A DNA stretch of 61,639 bases, from NCBI GenBank assembly GCA_947428835.1, contig CANENE010000011.1, positions 1-61,639 on the forward strand, in the 5' to 3' direction. The position numbers were made by a program, and so were the translations under genes. Positions 23,089-32,495 of this stretch are shown here, in pieces. The stretch's first letter is position 1. Every line of letters begins with the position of its first letter. The notes beneath the pieces were generated by a model, which had not been told where the DNA came from, ran no database searches, and saw only the letters and a program-made list of their open reading frames with translations. The DNA comes from an uncultured bacterium. GTDB lineage: Bacteria; Cyanobacteriota; Vampirovibrionia; Gastranaerophilales; Gastranaerophilaceae.

Positions 23089-25799
23089 AAAATACCCTCA
23101 TTTGCTATAGGTTCTTTTTTTATTAGTTTTAGTGCTTCTATTGATTGCTGCTTTAATTTTGCATAGTATTCAATATTTGGGTATTCCTCAGGGTGCATAA
23201 GTGCATATTCGCATATTCTTCTGATTTGCTTTAGAACAGATGTGCTTTGGGCAATTATTTTATAAACATTTCCTTCCGAAGTTTTTCTATTAAATGCGCT
23301 TCTTGAAACATTATCTTTAGAAGGACTTGATAGTGCTTTGTTGATAATTTTTTCAAAATTTTGAATTGAATCACAGTTTTGCTTATTTAAATGCAGCCAT
23401 AAATATGTTATAAAACCGCTAAAGTTGTCTGACATTAAAATATCTTTTGCGGGAAGCTTGCTTTCATTAAGACTTTTCAATATTTTTTGTTCCCTGTTTT
23501 CAAAAATTGCTCTTGCCTGCGCAAATTGTTTCATCTGAGATTCAACATCATTTTCATCGTACAAGAAATTTTTAAATTTATTAAAAATAGTTTCTTGCAT
23601 TTCAGTATTTTCTTCCTGCTCATCACATCCTGCAGTGTATCCTGCAATTTGGGCAAGCTGTTCAAGAGTTATATCTTTTAGCTTTTCATCATATATTAAG
23701 CTGGAAAGCATCAACGGATTTGCTCCTTGAGCGCGCAAAAGCAGTTTCCCTTTTGGAGTAAGAGTAAATTCTTTCGAATTGTTTTTCATTAAAAATCCTT
23801 GTTTTAATAAAATTTGAGAATAATTTTCAAATTTTTTAACCAAGTTTTTTACTTCTTTTTCTCTATCTTGGGATAAATAAGCCTTAAATGAATTAGAGAC
23901 AGTATTGTACAATTCTTTATTTGTACTGTGGGTATCATAGTATTTTGCAATTAAACAGGCGTCAGGCCTGAATTGGCTTTCTAAGTCATCGGGTTTTGAA
24001 GAAAGTAATTTGTATGCAAGTTTCAAATCATCGGGTTTAGTGTCTTTGCTATTGCCTTCTTTTGAAAAACCCTTAGATGGAGTATGCAAATTATATAATA
24101 CAACATTTCCGACTCTATCTATGCCGCGTCTTCCGGCCCTTCCTGCCATTTGATGAAATTCATTTACAGTGACCGGAGTGTATTCTATTTCTTGTGTTTC
24201 AGGATTGAATCTTTTGTAGTTAACATCAGATATGACAACTGTTCTTGCCGGCATATTTATCCCCGCCGAAAGTGTGGAAGTTGCTGCAATTACCTTTAAA
24301 AGTTTTTTAGAAAATAAATCTTCAACAAGTTTTTTATATGCAGGCATTTTACCCGAATGATGGGAAGCATAGCCATTCAATAGCATTTGCTCATCAAATT
24401 TCGTTCCTAAATAGCGGCCTTCTTTTTTATATTCATTTATTATTTGCTGAATTTGCTCTTTTTCTTCATCGGTTGTAAGAACATAATTATAATCTTTCAA
24501 ATCTCTTACAATATCATCGCATGCACCTTTCGAAAGCTTGAAAATTAAGGCGGGAAGCATATTTTCTCTTTCCAAATTATCAATTAAAAATGGAAAATTA
24601 TCAGGCTTATGAGGGGTGTGCTTCATTTTAACCTGCTCAAAAGCCGTATTGGATAATAAATGCGAAACTTCCTGAATTTCTGTTGGCTCAAGATTTTTAT
24701 AGTTATTTTTCAAGAATGTTTCAAATTCGGTTATATTTTTAAATTTGCCCAAAAACCCGCATTTGTTTGCTTTTTGTTTTAAATCAAAAAGAGCATCGGT
24801 CAATTCGGTATCATCTGCTTGATAATATTCGTTTTTAATAGAATTTTGAGCTCTATATAATACGCCAAGCGCTCTTTTTTCTTTTTCGCTAAAGCTAATA
24901 TTATCGATTTCTTCTATATTGACCCGGCAATCTTTAATTATCGGAAAATTCGCGCTAAATTCATCATCAGTTTCAAATAACCGCCATATTAAAGGCACAT
25001 GTCTTTCGTCAGGCTGCAGTTCTATTTTTGAAACCTCTTTGTGCGGATTTAGACTTGTAATCCAATTAGCTAAATTATCGGCATTACCAACTGTGGCAGA
25101 TAAACAAAGAATTTGAATATCATTTGGAACTGCCTCTATAATTGAATTTTCCCATACATTTCCGCGTTCATCATCTGCTATATAATGCGCTTCGTCAAAA
25201 ATGATTGTGCCTGTATTTTTGGCAGTTCTTGAAAATTGTGAAGACTGATTGTATAAAATCTCTGTTGTTTCAATAATAATAGGAGCATTTGGATTAAATT
25301 TGCGCTCACCTGTCAAAATTCCTACGTTTTGCTCGCCATATATTTTTGAAAACTCTTTGTATTTGTCATTTGCAAGGGCAATCAAAGGAACTGTAATTAT
25401 TGTTTTCTTGCCTTGTTCAAGATTTTTTTGTGTTGCAAAATGAGCAACTGCAGTTTTACCTGTGCCTGTCGGTGCGACATAAACTACATTTTTATCATCC
25501 AAAATTTCAAGAGCACACATTACCTGACTGTTATCAGGCATACATTGATAGACAGAGCCATCTTCAAGAGGAATTTCAGGAAGTTTATAATAATAAGGAT
25601 TATATTCAATATCATCGGCTAATTTGCTTGTTTGAGGGACGGATATGTAATGTGTAAAACTTATATCCTGACCCTTTTGTATATTTTTCTTATAGTGTTG
25701 AGCAGAGGGTAGGATGTTATTTTGCATGGTTTTATCTGCTGCAAGAGCACACTTGCCGGTCTTGAGCGCAAATTGAATATTTTTTACAGGTGATAGCAT
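23085..25799 (-). CDS. Ski2-like DExH-box helicase
   Basis: This 904-aa SF2 helicase has VAPTGTGKTAVAH (motif I), IIFDEAHYIADDERG (motif II, DEAH) and LSATVGN (motif III). SAGINMPARTVV, then FHQMAGRAGRRGIDRVG (motif VI), are typical of Ski2/Mtr4-type RNA or DNA helicases. The start is set at the ATG preceded by AAAGGAT; an upstream in-frame ATG lies before a TATAAT-like sequence. The N-terminal 60 residues include GQDISFT, a leader-like motif shared with other proteins here. It is first in a two-gene operon with the HNH-like gene, suggesting joint action on nucleic acids. Confidence 0.85.
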   Translation of the reverse strand: MLSPVKNIQFALKTGKCALAADKTMQNNILPSAQHYKKNIQKGQDISFTHYISVPQTSKLADDIEYNPYYYKLPEIPLEDGSVYQCMPDNSQVMCALEILDDKNVVYVAPTGTGKTAVAHFATQKNLEQGKKTIITVPLIALANDKYKEFSKIYGEQNVGILTGERKFNPNAPIIIETTEILYNQSSQFSRTAKNTGTIIFDEAHYIADDERGNVWENSIIEAVPNDIQILCLSATVGNADNLANWITSLNPHKEVSKIELQPDERHVPLIWRLFETDDEFSANFPIIKDCRVNIEEIDNISFSEKEKRALGVLYRAQNSIKNEYYQADDTELTDALFDLKQKANKCGFLGKFKNITEFETFLKNNYKNLEPTEIQEVSHLLSNTAFEQVKMKHTPHKPDNFPFLIDNLERENMLPALIFKLSKGACDDIVRDLKDYNYVLTTDEEKEQIQQIINEYKKEGRYLGTKFDEQMLLNGYASHHSGKMPAYKKLVEDLFSKKLLKVIAATSTLSAGINMPARTVVISDVNYKRFNPETQEIEYTPVTVNEFHQMAGRAGRRGIDRVGNVVLYNLHTPSKGFSKEGNSKDTKPDDLKLAYKLLSSKPDDLESQFRPDACLIAKYYDTHSTNKELYNTVSNSFKAYLSQDREKEVKNLVKKFENYSQILLKQGFLMKNNSKEFTLTPKGKLLLRAQGANPLMLSSLIYDEKLKDITLEQLAQIAGYTAGCDEQEENTEMQETIFNKFKNFLYDENDVESQMKQFAQARAIFENREQKILKSLNESKLPAKDILMSDNFSGFITYLWLHLNKQNCDSIQNFEKIINKALSSPSKDNVSRSAFNRKTSEGNVYKIIAQSTSVLKQIRRICEYALMHPEEYPNIEYYAKLKQQSIEALKLIKKEPIANEGIL

Positions 25800-25892
25800 C
25801 GTGTTTAATCCTTTTGAATATTTTATTATAAGAAACACGAAAATGAAACATGTTGCGCCTGCGGCTTAACAAAATTTCAAATATAATTTAAA

Positions 25893-25919
25893 CTAAAGGC
25901 GCCTTGTTGGCGCCTTTTA
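25893..25919 (-). terminator. Intrinsic terminator of the EF-hand protein gene
   Basis: AAAGGCGCC / GGCGCCTTT, 9-bp stem and 5-nt loop, immediately after the stop codon on the minus strand. Confidence 0.85.
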
Positions 25920-25921
25920 AG

Positions 25922-28360
25922 TTATTTTTCTTTAGTTTCAGATTGCTCTTGTTTTTGTTTTAGAATTTGTGCAACCTCTTTTGCATCTTTGGCCTTGCCT
26001 GATTTTAAAAGCTCAATTATTTCATCATTTGTAGTTTTGATATTGTATTTCGAGCATTCAATAATAGCGCTCCATGCTTCTTTTGGAACAGCATCTTCAT
26101 TTTTTACTTTGTCATATCTCGCTTTTTGTTCAACATATCTATCTAAAATCTGCTTGGCATTCAATGAGCCATCTGTTACATAAATACCTTTTATTTGTTC
26201 TATTTCAATAGATATACCTTGTTTTTGAGCAAGTTCGCGGACTTCATTTTGAACACTTGTCCAGTTTTTAGCATCATTTGAAAGTGCAGATGCTTTATTG
26301 CTTGCTCTTATCAATTGAACATTTTCTTCTTCGTCAACTCGTTGCAAAGTGCGATTAACTAAATCTTTTGTTTGCGCAGTTGTCTGAGGAGAATTTCTAA
26401 GTATATTTAAATCATTGAATGTCTCTTCCAAACCCTTAAATTCAGCATCAAAATCATTATACGCTTCTGTTATTATATTTTGTGCAGTAGTTTCATCAAG
26501 CCCTATTGTAAAGGACTTTTCATAGGCATCTTTATATACGGTATTCATGAAATATTCGGTATCATCTTTTCTTGAAGCTGTAATTTTTTCACCATTCATC
26601 ATAAAAGAAAAATTGTCCCTGAAAATTTCAGAATCATTTATATCAAAAGTTCCCGTAGAATTATTTACGCTGCCTTCAAGGTCTTTAAGATTAATTTCTT
26701 CAATACCTAAATTATAAGCGTTTGTCATTGTAAATTTGATATTTGTTGTAGTGTCTCTTAAAAAGCCGTTATCTTTTTTAACTTCGGCATTATCTGTGTA
26801 TGTTGAAGTTAGAACTTTCAGGTTTTTAAGCTCTTCTTTATTCAATACGCCGTCACCATCTAAATCTAACGATTTTAAATCGTCAAGCCAGCTTACGCCT
26901 TGTTTGGCGCCGATAAATTCGTCTTTGCCTGAAAATGCGTTGTCGGCGTTTCTATCTATAACAAAGGCATATTCGCTATTTCCTATTTTAAACGTAATCG
27001 GGTCGGTATTTACAGGCGGCGGCGGTGGTGGTGGAGGACAATAGCGGGTTGAAGAGCTTCTATGGGAAGAGGAGGAAGAATTGACAATACCATTTATATT
27101 ACTTGCGGATTTAGAAGACATTGGAACACCCCAAGCTTCATAGATTTTGTCTGCAAGTTTTTTATAAAAATCAGCCGTTTTTTGATCGCCCGGCATTGCA
27201 ATTTCATAAGTTGGTTGTCCGTTATTTAATTTAGAAACATCATAACTTACGCCTGAATCTTTAAATAGGCCTGTCTTTTGATTAAAAAGCGCATACATTC
27301 CTTCCTTGAAAGAAAAAGCGGGAGTACCTTTAGCAAGTCCATCTATAATTGAAACATAATTTTCGCTTAAAGCTTTAAGCTGTGCATTGGAATCAAGAGT
27401 GTTTCCAACCTTATCCCAGGTATTTTTCTTATAGCCTCTTGTAGTGGTTGTTGTAGTTGTTTCTTTAACGGTTGTAATGTAGTCGCCATTTTTAGTTTCG
27501 CTCACTGTTCTTGTAGAGCTTGAGTGGGAAGTGGAAACAATATCAACTGGTGCGGTTGCTTCGCTTGTGCCTTCTTTATAGTTTGTATTACTTGCAGCAA
27601 CATTGTAAGCAGGATTTAAAAATAAATCGCTTACCAAATCCGTTTTTTCAAGTGAATAAACGGGCATGTTTACATCGGTATCTGAATTTACATAATTTGT
27701 AGAAGTATTTCCGATTAATTTTAAATTGGCATTAATCAGATTATATGAAGCCTTAATAATTCCATACTGACTTTCAAGGTTAGATTTTTTATCAAGCCAA
27801 TTTGCAGCATTATTAACCAAATCGCTTACTTCATTTTGTTTGTTATCAAGCTGTTTTAAAATTCTGTCTAAATCAGCGGTTAATGCATTTTTTGCAGAAT
27901 TAGCTCGAATTCTTTTTTTAATTTCGCCCGAAATTGCATCTTTTCCGATTGTGCCGCGTTCATATTCATAGAAAACATCTTCTATGCACATTTTAACTAT
28001 TTTTCTATTTTCATCCTCAAGTTTATGGGATTTGCTTTCTGCAGCAGAAACCAAAGTTGCAATTGCATCAGCCTGCTTTGATATTTCTTCCTGACATTCT
28101 GTGATTTCGCCTTTGAGGCTTGCCATGGCATCTTCAAGTTTATCTAATTTTGCCTTGATAACATTAGCCCTTGCTTCAAGCGCTTTTCTTTCGTTATCGT
28201 TGACATCATTATCTGCAATAACTGTAAAAATCTTCTTAAGCTCAGATTGCTGGTCTGCTTTGCTTAAACTATATTGCCCCTTGAGCCAGGAATCCTGCAT
28301 AACGCTTGCATTTAACGACTTTAATAATTCGTTATTTGATGAAGATAAATCATTTCCCAT
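25922..28360 (-). CDS. Large modular protein with EF-hand and polyproline stretch
   Basis: This 812-aa protein belongs to no family I know. Residues about 45-110 and 120-200 are helical/coiled coil. A Thr/Ser-rich segment (about 270-310) contains a run of seven Thr. Eight consecutive prolines (about 441-448) follow a Ser-rich stretch. An EF-hand loop DLDGDGVLNKEE sits near 490-502, and a degenerate loop (DRNADNAFSGKDEF) just before. The C-terminal 250 residues are helical. No signal peptide is present, so it is cytoplasmic or exported by a non-Sec route. AAGGGA precedes the ATG and a strong terminator follows. Confidence 0.7.
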   Translation of the reverse strand: MGNDLSSSNNELLKSLNASVMQDSWLKGQYSLSKADQQSELKKIFTVIADNDVNDNERKALEARANVIKAKLDKLEDAMASLKGEITECQEEISKQADAIATLVSAAESKSHKLEDENRKIVKMCIEDVFYEYERGTIGKDAISGEIKKRIRANSAKNALTADLDRILKQLDNKQNEVSDLVNNAANWLDKKSNLESQYGIIKASYNLINANLKLIGNTSTNYVNSDTDVNMPVYSLEKTDLVSDLFLNPAYNVAASNTNYKEGTSEATAPVDIVSTSHSSSTRTVSETKNGDYITTVKETTTTTTTRGYKKNTWDKVGNTLDSNAQLKALSENYVSIIDGLAKGTPAFSFKEGMYALFNQKTGLFKDSGVSYDVSKLNNGQPTYEIAMPGDQKTADFYKKLADKIYEAWGVPMSSKSASNINGIVNSSSSSHRSSSTRYCPPPPPPPPVNTDPITFKIGNSEYAFVIDRNADNAFSGKDEFIGAKQGVSWLDDLKSLDLDGDGVLNKEELKNLKVLTSTYTDNAEVKKDNGFLRDTTTNIKFTMTNAYNLGIEEINLKDLEGSVNNSTGTFDINDSEIFRDNFSFMMNGEKITASRKDDTEYFMNTVYKDAYEKSFTIGLDETTAQNIITEAYNDFDAEFKGLEETFNDLNILRNSPQTTAQTKDLVNRTLQRVDEEENVQLIRASNKASALSNDAKNWTSVQNEVRELAQKQGISIEIEQIKGIYVTDGSLNAKQILDRYVEQKARYDKVKNEDAVPKEAWSAIIECSKYNIKTTNDEIIELLKSGKAKDAKEVAQILKQKQEQSETKEK

Positions 28361-28531
28361 AATACCAATCCCTTATTTTAAAAAGTATACTATTATCGTT
28401 AACGGCAAAATATTATATAAACTTAAAGAAAAAACATATAAACTTTACAAATATTTACACCAAGTCAAATAATAATAAATAATATATAAAAATATTGTTA
28501 TAATTATCTTAAATATTGTATGGAGTTCAAA

Positions 28532-29209
28532 ATGAAAAAGATTATATTTATATTATGTTTTATGTTATCTTGCGCTTTTGCATCAGATAAAATACACGTA
28601 GAGGCGCTGCAAAGTTTCAATTCCGATAATCCAAGCGAAAGTTTCAAAGCAAAGGTGATAGAAGATAGCCAAATAAATGATACACCTATCTATAAAGGTG
28701 ATATCATTAATTGCAAACTTGAAAAAATCAAAGATCCAAAAAGAGGCAAAAGGGATGCTAAGGCCTATTTTAAAATTTCAAGCTTTGAGACAAAAGAAGG
28801 CTTAAAAGAAATTTCAGAACCATTAGAAGCTAAATATGCAAAAACCATAATATCAAAAGAAAAAGTCAAACAAATTCCTCCTAAAAAAGTTGTAAAAACA
28901 GCAGCAGGGGCAATAGGAAGTTATTTTGTTAAAGGATTTTCTTATGGTCTTTCTTTTGCAGATGGAGTTGTGGAAAATTCCGAAGGTAACAGATTAAAAT
29001 CAGGCGCAAAACAGTTGTATGACGATTCTTTCTTATCTTATGTTGAAAAAGGAAACGATATAGTAATAAATAAAGGCGATAAGTTCTATTTTATTGTTAA
29101 AAGCGCAAAAGAAAATAATAGCGAGGATGAAACAGAGATAAAAAGTATCCAAAAAGAAAATAATGATGTAAACGAAAACGAAAAAACCAATAATAACGAC
29201 ACATTCTAG
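28532..29209 (+). CDS. Exported hypothetical protein
   Basis: This 225-aa protein has a signal peptide (MKKIIFILCFMLSCAFA). GGAG 7 nt before the second in-frame ATG fixes the start. The first half is beta-rich (VIEDSQINDTPIYKGDIINC), like cell-envelope accessory proteins that bind or modulate other proteins. About residues 118-140 form a glycine/alanine-rich hydrophobic segment (AAGAIGSYFVKGFSYGLSFA). The tail is acidic and Asn-rich. No family assigned. Confidence 0.65.
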   Translation: MKKIIFILCFMLSCAFASDKIHVEALQSFNSDNPSESFKAKVIEDSQINDTPIYKGDIINCKLEKIKDPKRGKRDAKAYFKISSFETKEGLKEISEPLEAKYAKTIISKEKVKQIPPKKVVKTAAGAIGSYFVKGFSYGLSFADGVVENSEGNRLKSGAKQLYDDSFLSYVEKGNDIVINKGDKFYFIVKSAKENNSEDETEIKSIQKENNDVNENEKTNNNDTF

Positions 29210-29257
29210 AATTTATGTAAACATTTGTAAATAAATACAAATAAATCCTAAAGTTTA

Positions 29258-29287
29258 TTGAAAAAATTCCGATACCTATTATATAAG
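29258..29287 (+). promoter_or_regulatory. Probable promoter of the 127-aa gene
   Basis: TTGAAA (29258-29263) and TATAAG (29282-29287) with an 18-bp spacer, about 30 nt before the start codon. Confidence 0.5.
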
Positions 29288-29318
29288 AGATGAACAATAA
29301 ACAATAAGGAGCAATAAA

Positions 29319-29702
29319 ATGGATGTAAATCAAGTTAAGTTTGGAAATTATGCCATAGGTAACGGTAATTCCGGTGCAAAGAAAAGTGAAGGAAAAAAAG
29401 AAGATGCTGCGCAGGAAAATTTAGCCCCTGCACAGGCGCAGACCGTAGATGCCAATAGTGTTTTTGATGCGATGGCAGTTCAAGGGCTTCAAAATAAAGC
29501 GCAAATTAATTTTGCAGCAAAAAAAGAACTTGATCCGGTTGCATTTTTAGGTGAAGAAAGAGTAGCAGACATTGAAGCAATGATGGCTCGCTTTGAAAAC
29601 GGAGTCAAAAATGTTTCGTCAACAATTGATAGCGAATTTCCGGGAGCATTTAGTGAAGCTGACAAAAACGCTTTAGCTGCTCACATATACGCTCAATTGT
29701 AA
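29319..29702 (+). CDS. Small acidic hypothetical protein
   Basis: This 127-aa protein is soluble and Ala-rich. It begins MDVNQVKFGNYAIG and contains INFAAKK (about 68), followed by a helical C-terminus with FSEADKNALAAHIYAQL. A strong AAGGAGC ribosome site, its own likely promoter and a terminator suggest a well-expressed monocistronic gene. The VKFG start resembles the N-terminal motif of several other proteins in this window. Function unknown. Confidence 0.7.
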   Translation: MDVNQVKFGNYAIGNGNSGAKKSEGKKEDAAQENLAPAQAQTVDANSVFDAMAVQGLQNKAQINFAAKKELDPVAFLGEERVADIEAMMARFENGVKNVSSTIDSEFPGAFSEADKNALAAHIYAQL

Positions 29703-29744
29703 AATAAGATTTTCCTTATTCTCCTCTATTGTTTAATTTTTGGT

Positions 29745-29778
29745 GCCACTGAACCTTCCCTTCGGTGGCTTTATTTTT
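29745..29778 (+). terminator. Intrinsic terminator
   Basis: GCCACTGAA / TTCGGTGGC, 9 pairs including one G-T, loop of 7, followed by TTTATTTTT. It ends the 127-aa gene and overlaps the 3' end of the convergent cca gene. Confidence 0.8.
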
Positions 29779-31117
29779 GTGTATTTATAGAACTTTTTAA
29801 ATCTTTAATAAATTTTATTGCTTCTTGTTTGTCTTTAACTTGTCCAATCATTTGAGCTTCAAGCAATTTGTCCGATAGCTCTCCTATGATTTTTCCCGGT
29901 GATAAATTTAGTATCCGCATAATTTCTTCACCGTTTAAAAGCTTTGTTGGTGCCTCAATCATTGAAGATACTTCATTATAATAATTTAAAAGATTTTCAA
30001 GATGATTAAGTGCTGCTTTTACCATCTCATCAGTTACTGCAACACCTCTTGCAGAAAGCCTGTCTGCTCTTGAAAGTTCAATAACATCGGGAGCGTCAGC
30101 CCCAAGCTTTTTAACAAACCTTGCAAAAGCTTTTTTTGTTGCGTTATTTTGAACTAAAGTTGCAGGATATATGTGGTTTTTAACCATTTTTGCAATGTAT
30201 TTTATTTTCTTTTTTGGAAACTTTAATCTTTTTAATTCAGCCGCTGCAAGGTCATAGCCTAAGATATCATGGCCTATAAAACGATGCCTTCCGTTTTCTT
30301 CTATAGTCCAGGTTTTTGGCTTTCCAATATCGTGCATAAAAGCTGCAATTTTTAAATATGGATTATCATACCTTATGTTTTTAACTGTTTCTATGGAATG
30401 ATGCACCAAATCTAAATGATGATGTGTGTTTGAAGGAATTTTTTTAATTTCTTTGACAAAAGGAAATAATATTTCTAATACCCCGTCATCAAACATCTTT
30501 AAAAGAGTTTGAGAAATATATTTCCCGCCAAAAAGAAGAATGATTTCCTGGTTAATCCTTTCAAATGCACTGTTTAAAATAAGATTGAAACTTTTCTTGG
30601 CAAATTCATTTAAGCTGCTTTCAATTTCAAATCCTAAAGTCGAATAAAAGCGGTATAGTCTCAAAATTCTTAGAGGGTCGTCTTTTAAATTATTCAAATC
30701 ACTTGCTTTTAATATTTTATTTTGAATATCTTTGATACCATCGAATGGGTCATATATTATGCTGTTTTTCAAATCATAAAATATGGAATTAACAGTAAAA
30801 TCTCTTCTTTTGGCATCAGTTTCAATATTATTTTCGAGAGCTTCAGATATATCAAAGTAATTGACTTTATCTTTTAAAACTAAAATGTAGATTTTATTTT
30901 CGCTATCAAGCTCGACAAAAGCCGCATCATAAAACTTGGTAATAGCTTGCGCAAGCTCTTTTGCGCCAAATTCAACTACGATATCTCTATCATTTGAAAT
31001 TGTGCCATTTATAAAATAATTTCTCAAATAGCCGCCAACCAAATAAGCATTATATTTACTTAAAATTTCTTTTAAATTTTCAAGAAATTTATCGCGAATT
31101 TTAGTTTCAGTTTTCAT
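29771..31117 (-). CDS. cca: CCA-adding tRNA nucleotidyltransferase with HD domain
   Basis: This 448-aa enzyme adds or repairs the 3' CCA of tRNAs. The head domain shows VGGYLRNYF and NDRDIVVE (metal-binding Asp pair), RRDFTVNSIFYDL and LRLYRFYSTLGFEI. The HD phosphohydrolase part shows AAFMHDIGKPKTW and NHHLDLVHHS-like histidines. The start is the ATG overlapping the rsmE stop by 11 nt; a longer frame lies within rsmE. The tRNA(CAU) gene at 3712 lacks an encoded CCA, while tRNA-Pro has one, so the enzyme is needed here. Confidence 0.9.
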   Translation of the reverse strand: MKTETKIRDKFLENLKEILSKYNAYLVGGYLRNYFINGTISNDRDIVVEFGAKELAQAITKFYDAAFVELDSENKIYILVLKDKVNYFDISEALENNIETDAKRRDFTVNSIFYDLKNSIIYDPFDGIKDIQNKILKASDLNNLKDDPLRILRLYRFYSTLGFEIESSLNEFAKKSFNLILNSAFERINQEIILLFGGKYISQTLLKMFDDGVLEILFPFVKEIKKIPSNTHHHLDLVHHSIETVKNIRYDNPYLKIAAFMHDIGKPKTWTIEENGRHRFIGHDILGYDLAAAELKRLKFPKKKIKYIAKMVKNHIYPATLVQNNATKKAFARFVKKLGADAPDVIELSRADRLSARGVAVTDEMVKAALNHLENLLNYYNEVSSMIEAPTKLLNGEEIMRILNLSPGKIIGELSDKLLEAQMIGQVKDKQEAIKFIKDLKSSINTQK

Positions 31118-31841
31118 CTTCAAGCCTCGATACAACATTAGAAACCCCTGCAACAACTGCGTTTGGAGCTTTATATATCATTTTCCCAAGCGACACCATT
31201 TTATAATTATTTTGCTTAAAATAATCAAATTCATCTTCGCTAAAGCCTCCTTCGGGCCCTATAACAAGAGCTACAGGTAAAGTTTTGTCAATTTCAGACA
31301 GTTGGCTGAAATCGCAATTTTCATATTTTTCCGCAAAAACAATCACATTTTTTTTGTCAAATTTCAATAGCACTTCTTTAAGATTTGAAATCTCGTTTAT
31401 TTTTGCGATATCGGCTCTTTCGCATTGTTTAAAATTTTCAAGTGCCACTTTTTGCCATTTTTGCAATTTTTTTTGCGCTAAATCTTTTTTAATTGAAACA
31501 TTGTCCGATATCACAGGATAAATTTCTTTTACCCCTGTCTGCACTGCATTTGCAATCAGTAGATTTTGACTGTCGCTATTTGCAAGAATAGATTGAATTA
31601 AATGAACATTATTTTTTAAGAACCTGTGGGATTTTTCTTTTTTTAAAATTTCAGCTTTTAAAGTATCTGCGGATATCTCAAGCACACTTGTAAAATAAAC
31701 ATTTTTATCAATATCAATGAATTTTACATTTTCACCTTTTTTTGTCCTCAAGACTTTTACAAGGTGAAATAGGGTGTCACTATCTGAAAGAACAATAAAT
31801 TCATCGGATATTTCTTCTTTTTTTACAAAAAAATGCGGCAT
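31107..31841 (-). CDS. rsmE: 16S rRNA m3U1498 methyltransferase
   Basis: This 244-aa SPOUT methyltransferase methylates U1498 of 16S rRNA. It begins MPHFFVKKEE, as is common for RsmE. The PUA-like N-terminus is followed by the knotted SAM site: LVIGPEGGFSEDEFDYF and MVSLGKMIYKAPNAVVAG. RsmE normally ends GxRILRxETA; here the equivalent is SLGKMIYKAPNAVV, a variant. The start at 31841 is preferred because AGGAT precedes it. It forms a coupled pair with cca. Confidence 0.85.
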   Translation of the reverse strand: MPHFFVKKEEISDEFIVLSDSDTLFHLVKVLRTKKGENVKFIDIDKNVYFTSVLEISADTLKAEILKKEKSHRFLKNNVHLIQSILANSDSQNLLIANAVQTGVKEIYPVISDNVSIKKDLAQKKLQKWQKVALENFKQCERADIAKINEISNLKEVLLKFDKKNVIVFAEKYENCDFSQLSEIDKTLPVALVIGPEGGFSEDEFDYFKQNNYKMVSLGKMIYKAPNAVVAGVSNVVSRLEDEN

Positions 31842-31877
31842 AATCCTAATTTTATCACAAGAAAAAATTAAAAAACT

Positions 31878-31906
31878 TTGCAAAAATTTTTATTTTTGTG
31901 TATTAT
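31878..31906 (+). promoter_or_regulatory. rpsT promoter
   Basis: TTGCAA (31878-31883), 17-bp AT-rich spacer, TATTAT (31901-31906), leaving a leader of about 60 nt before rpsT, long enough for S20 autoregulation. Confidence 0.8.
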
Positions 31907-31973
31907 ATAGCTAACTCACTTAAACACTCTCGCAGATGAACGTAACAGTTTATTTTGTGAAAGGAAAGAAAAA

Positions 31974-32246
31974 ATGGCAAATATTAAATCCGCAAAAAAA
32001 AGAGTATTGATTGCTCAAAGAAACACTGAAAGAAACACAGCTTTCAAAACATCAATCAAAACAGCTGTTAAAAAAGTTTTAGCTTGCGCACAAAGCGAAG
32101 ACAAAGCTGAATTGAATTCACTTATCTCAAAAGTTTATCAACTTTGCGATAAAGCAGTTTCAAAAGGTATTTTGCACAAAAATACCGCAGCAAGAAAAAA
32201 ATCCCGCTTAACAAAAGCTGTAAACAAATTAACTGCTAAAAACTAG
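31974..32246 (+). CDS. rpsT: 30S ribosomal protein S20
   Basis: This 90-aa basic protein begins MANIKSAKKRVLIAQRN, with IHKNTAARKKSRL-type C-terminal sequence (LHKNTAARKKSRLTKAVNKL), the S20 hallmark. It binds 16S rRNA early in 30S assembly. GAAAGGAAAG gives a strong ribosome site, and it has its own promoter and terminator. Confidence 0.97.
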   Translation: MANIKSAKKRVLIAQRNTERNTAFKTSIKTAVKKVLACAQSEDKAELNSLISKVYQLCDKAVSKGILHKNTAARKKSRLTKAVNKLTAKN

Positions 32247-32265
32247 AATATTTGTTATAAAAATT

Positions 32266-32301
32266 AGCTCCTTGAAAGTCATTACTTCAAGGAGCTTTTT
32301 G
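32266..32301 (+). terminator. rpsT terminator
   Basis: AGCTCCTTGAA / TTCAAGGAGCT, an 11-bp perfect stem with a 9-nt loop and TTTTT. Confidence 0.9.
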
Positions 32302-32347
32302 TAGATTGTAAATGCAATGACGATGGTATAAATTGATGTTCAGATAT

Positions 32348-32448
32348 GTCATGCTGAACTTGTTTCAGCATCTGATGTGTTGGTGTGTTAAATAGTTTTT
32401 ATGTACTATCTCGAACCTGATTAGACCCTGAAACGAGTTCAGGGTGAC
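32348..32448. repeat. Pair of inverted REP-like palindromes
   Basis: Two 26-bp palindromic units face each other: 32348-32373 (GTCATGCTGAACTTGTTTCA...) and 32423-32448 (its inverted relative). Each is a self-complementary hairpin (ATGCTGAA/TTCAGCAT and ACCCTGAA/TTCAGGGT), and the stem differences are compensated. Units of this type (GTCATxCTGAAC...GTTTCAGxATCT) are widespread intergenic repeats in several phyla, so acquisition or ongoing spread is likely. Confidence 0.8.
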
Positions 32449-32495
32449 GGTTATATAAATTATTATGCAGTCCCGTCATTGACGAGTGCGTGTCT

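Noticed and set aside
26736-27044. Plus-strand frame ending in a poly-Gly run
   Set aside because: It is antisense to the polyproline codons of the 812-aa gene.
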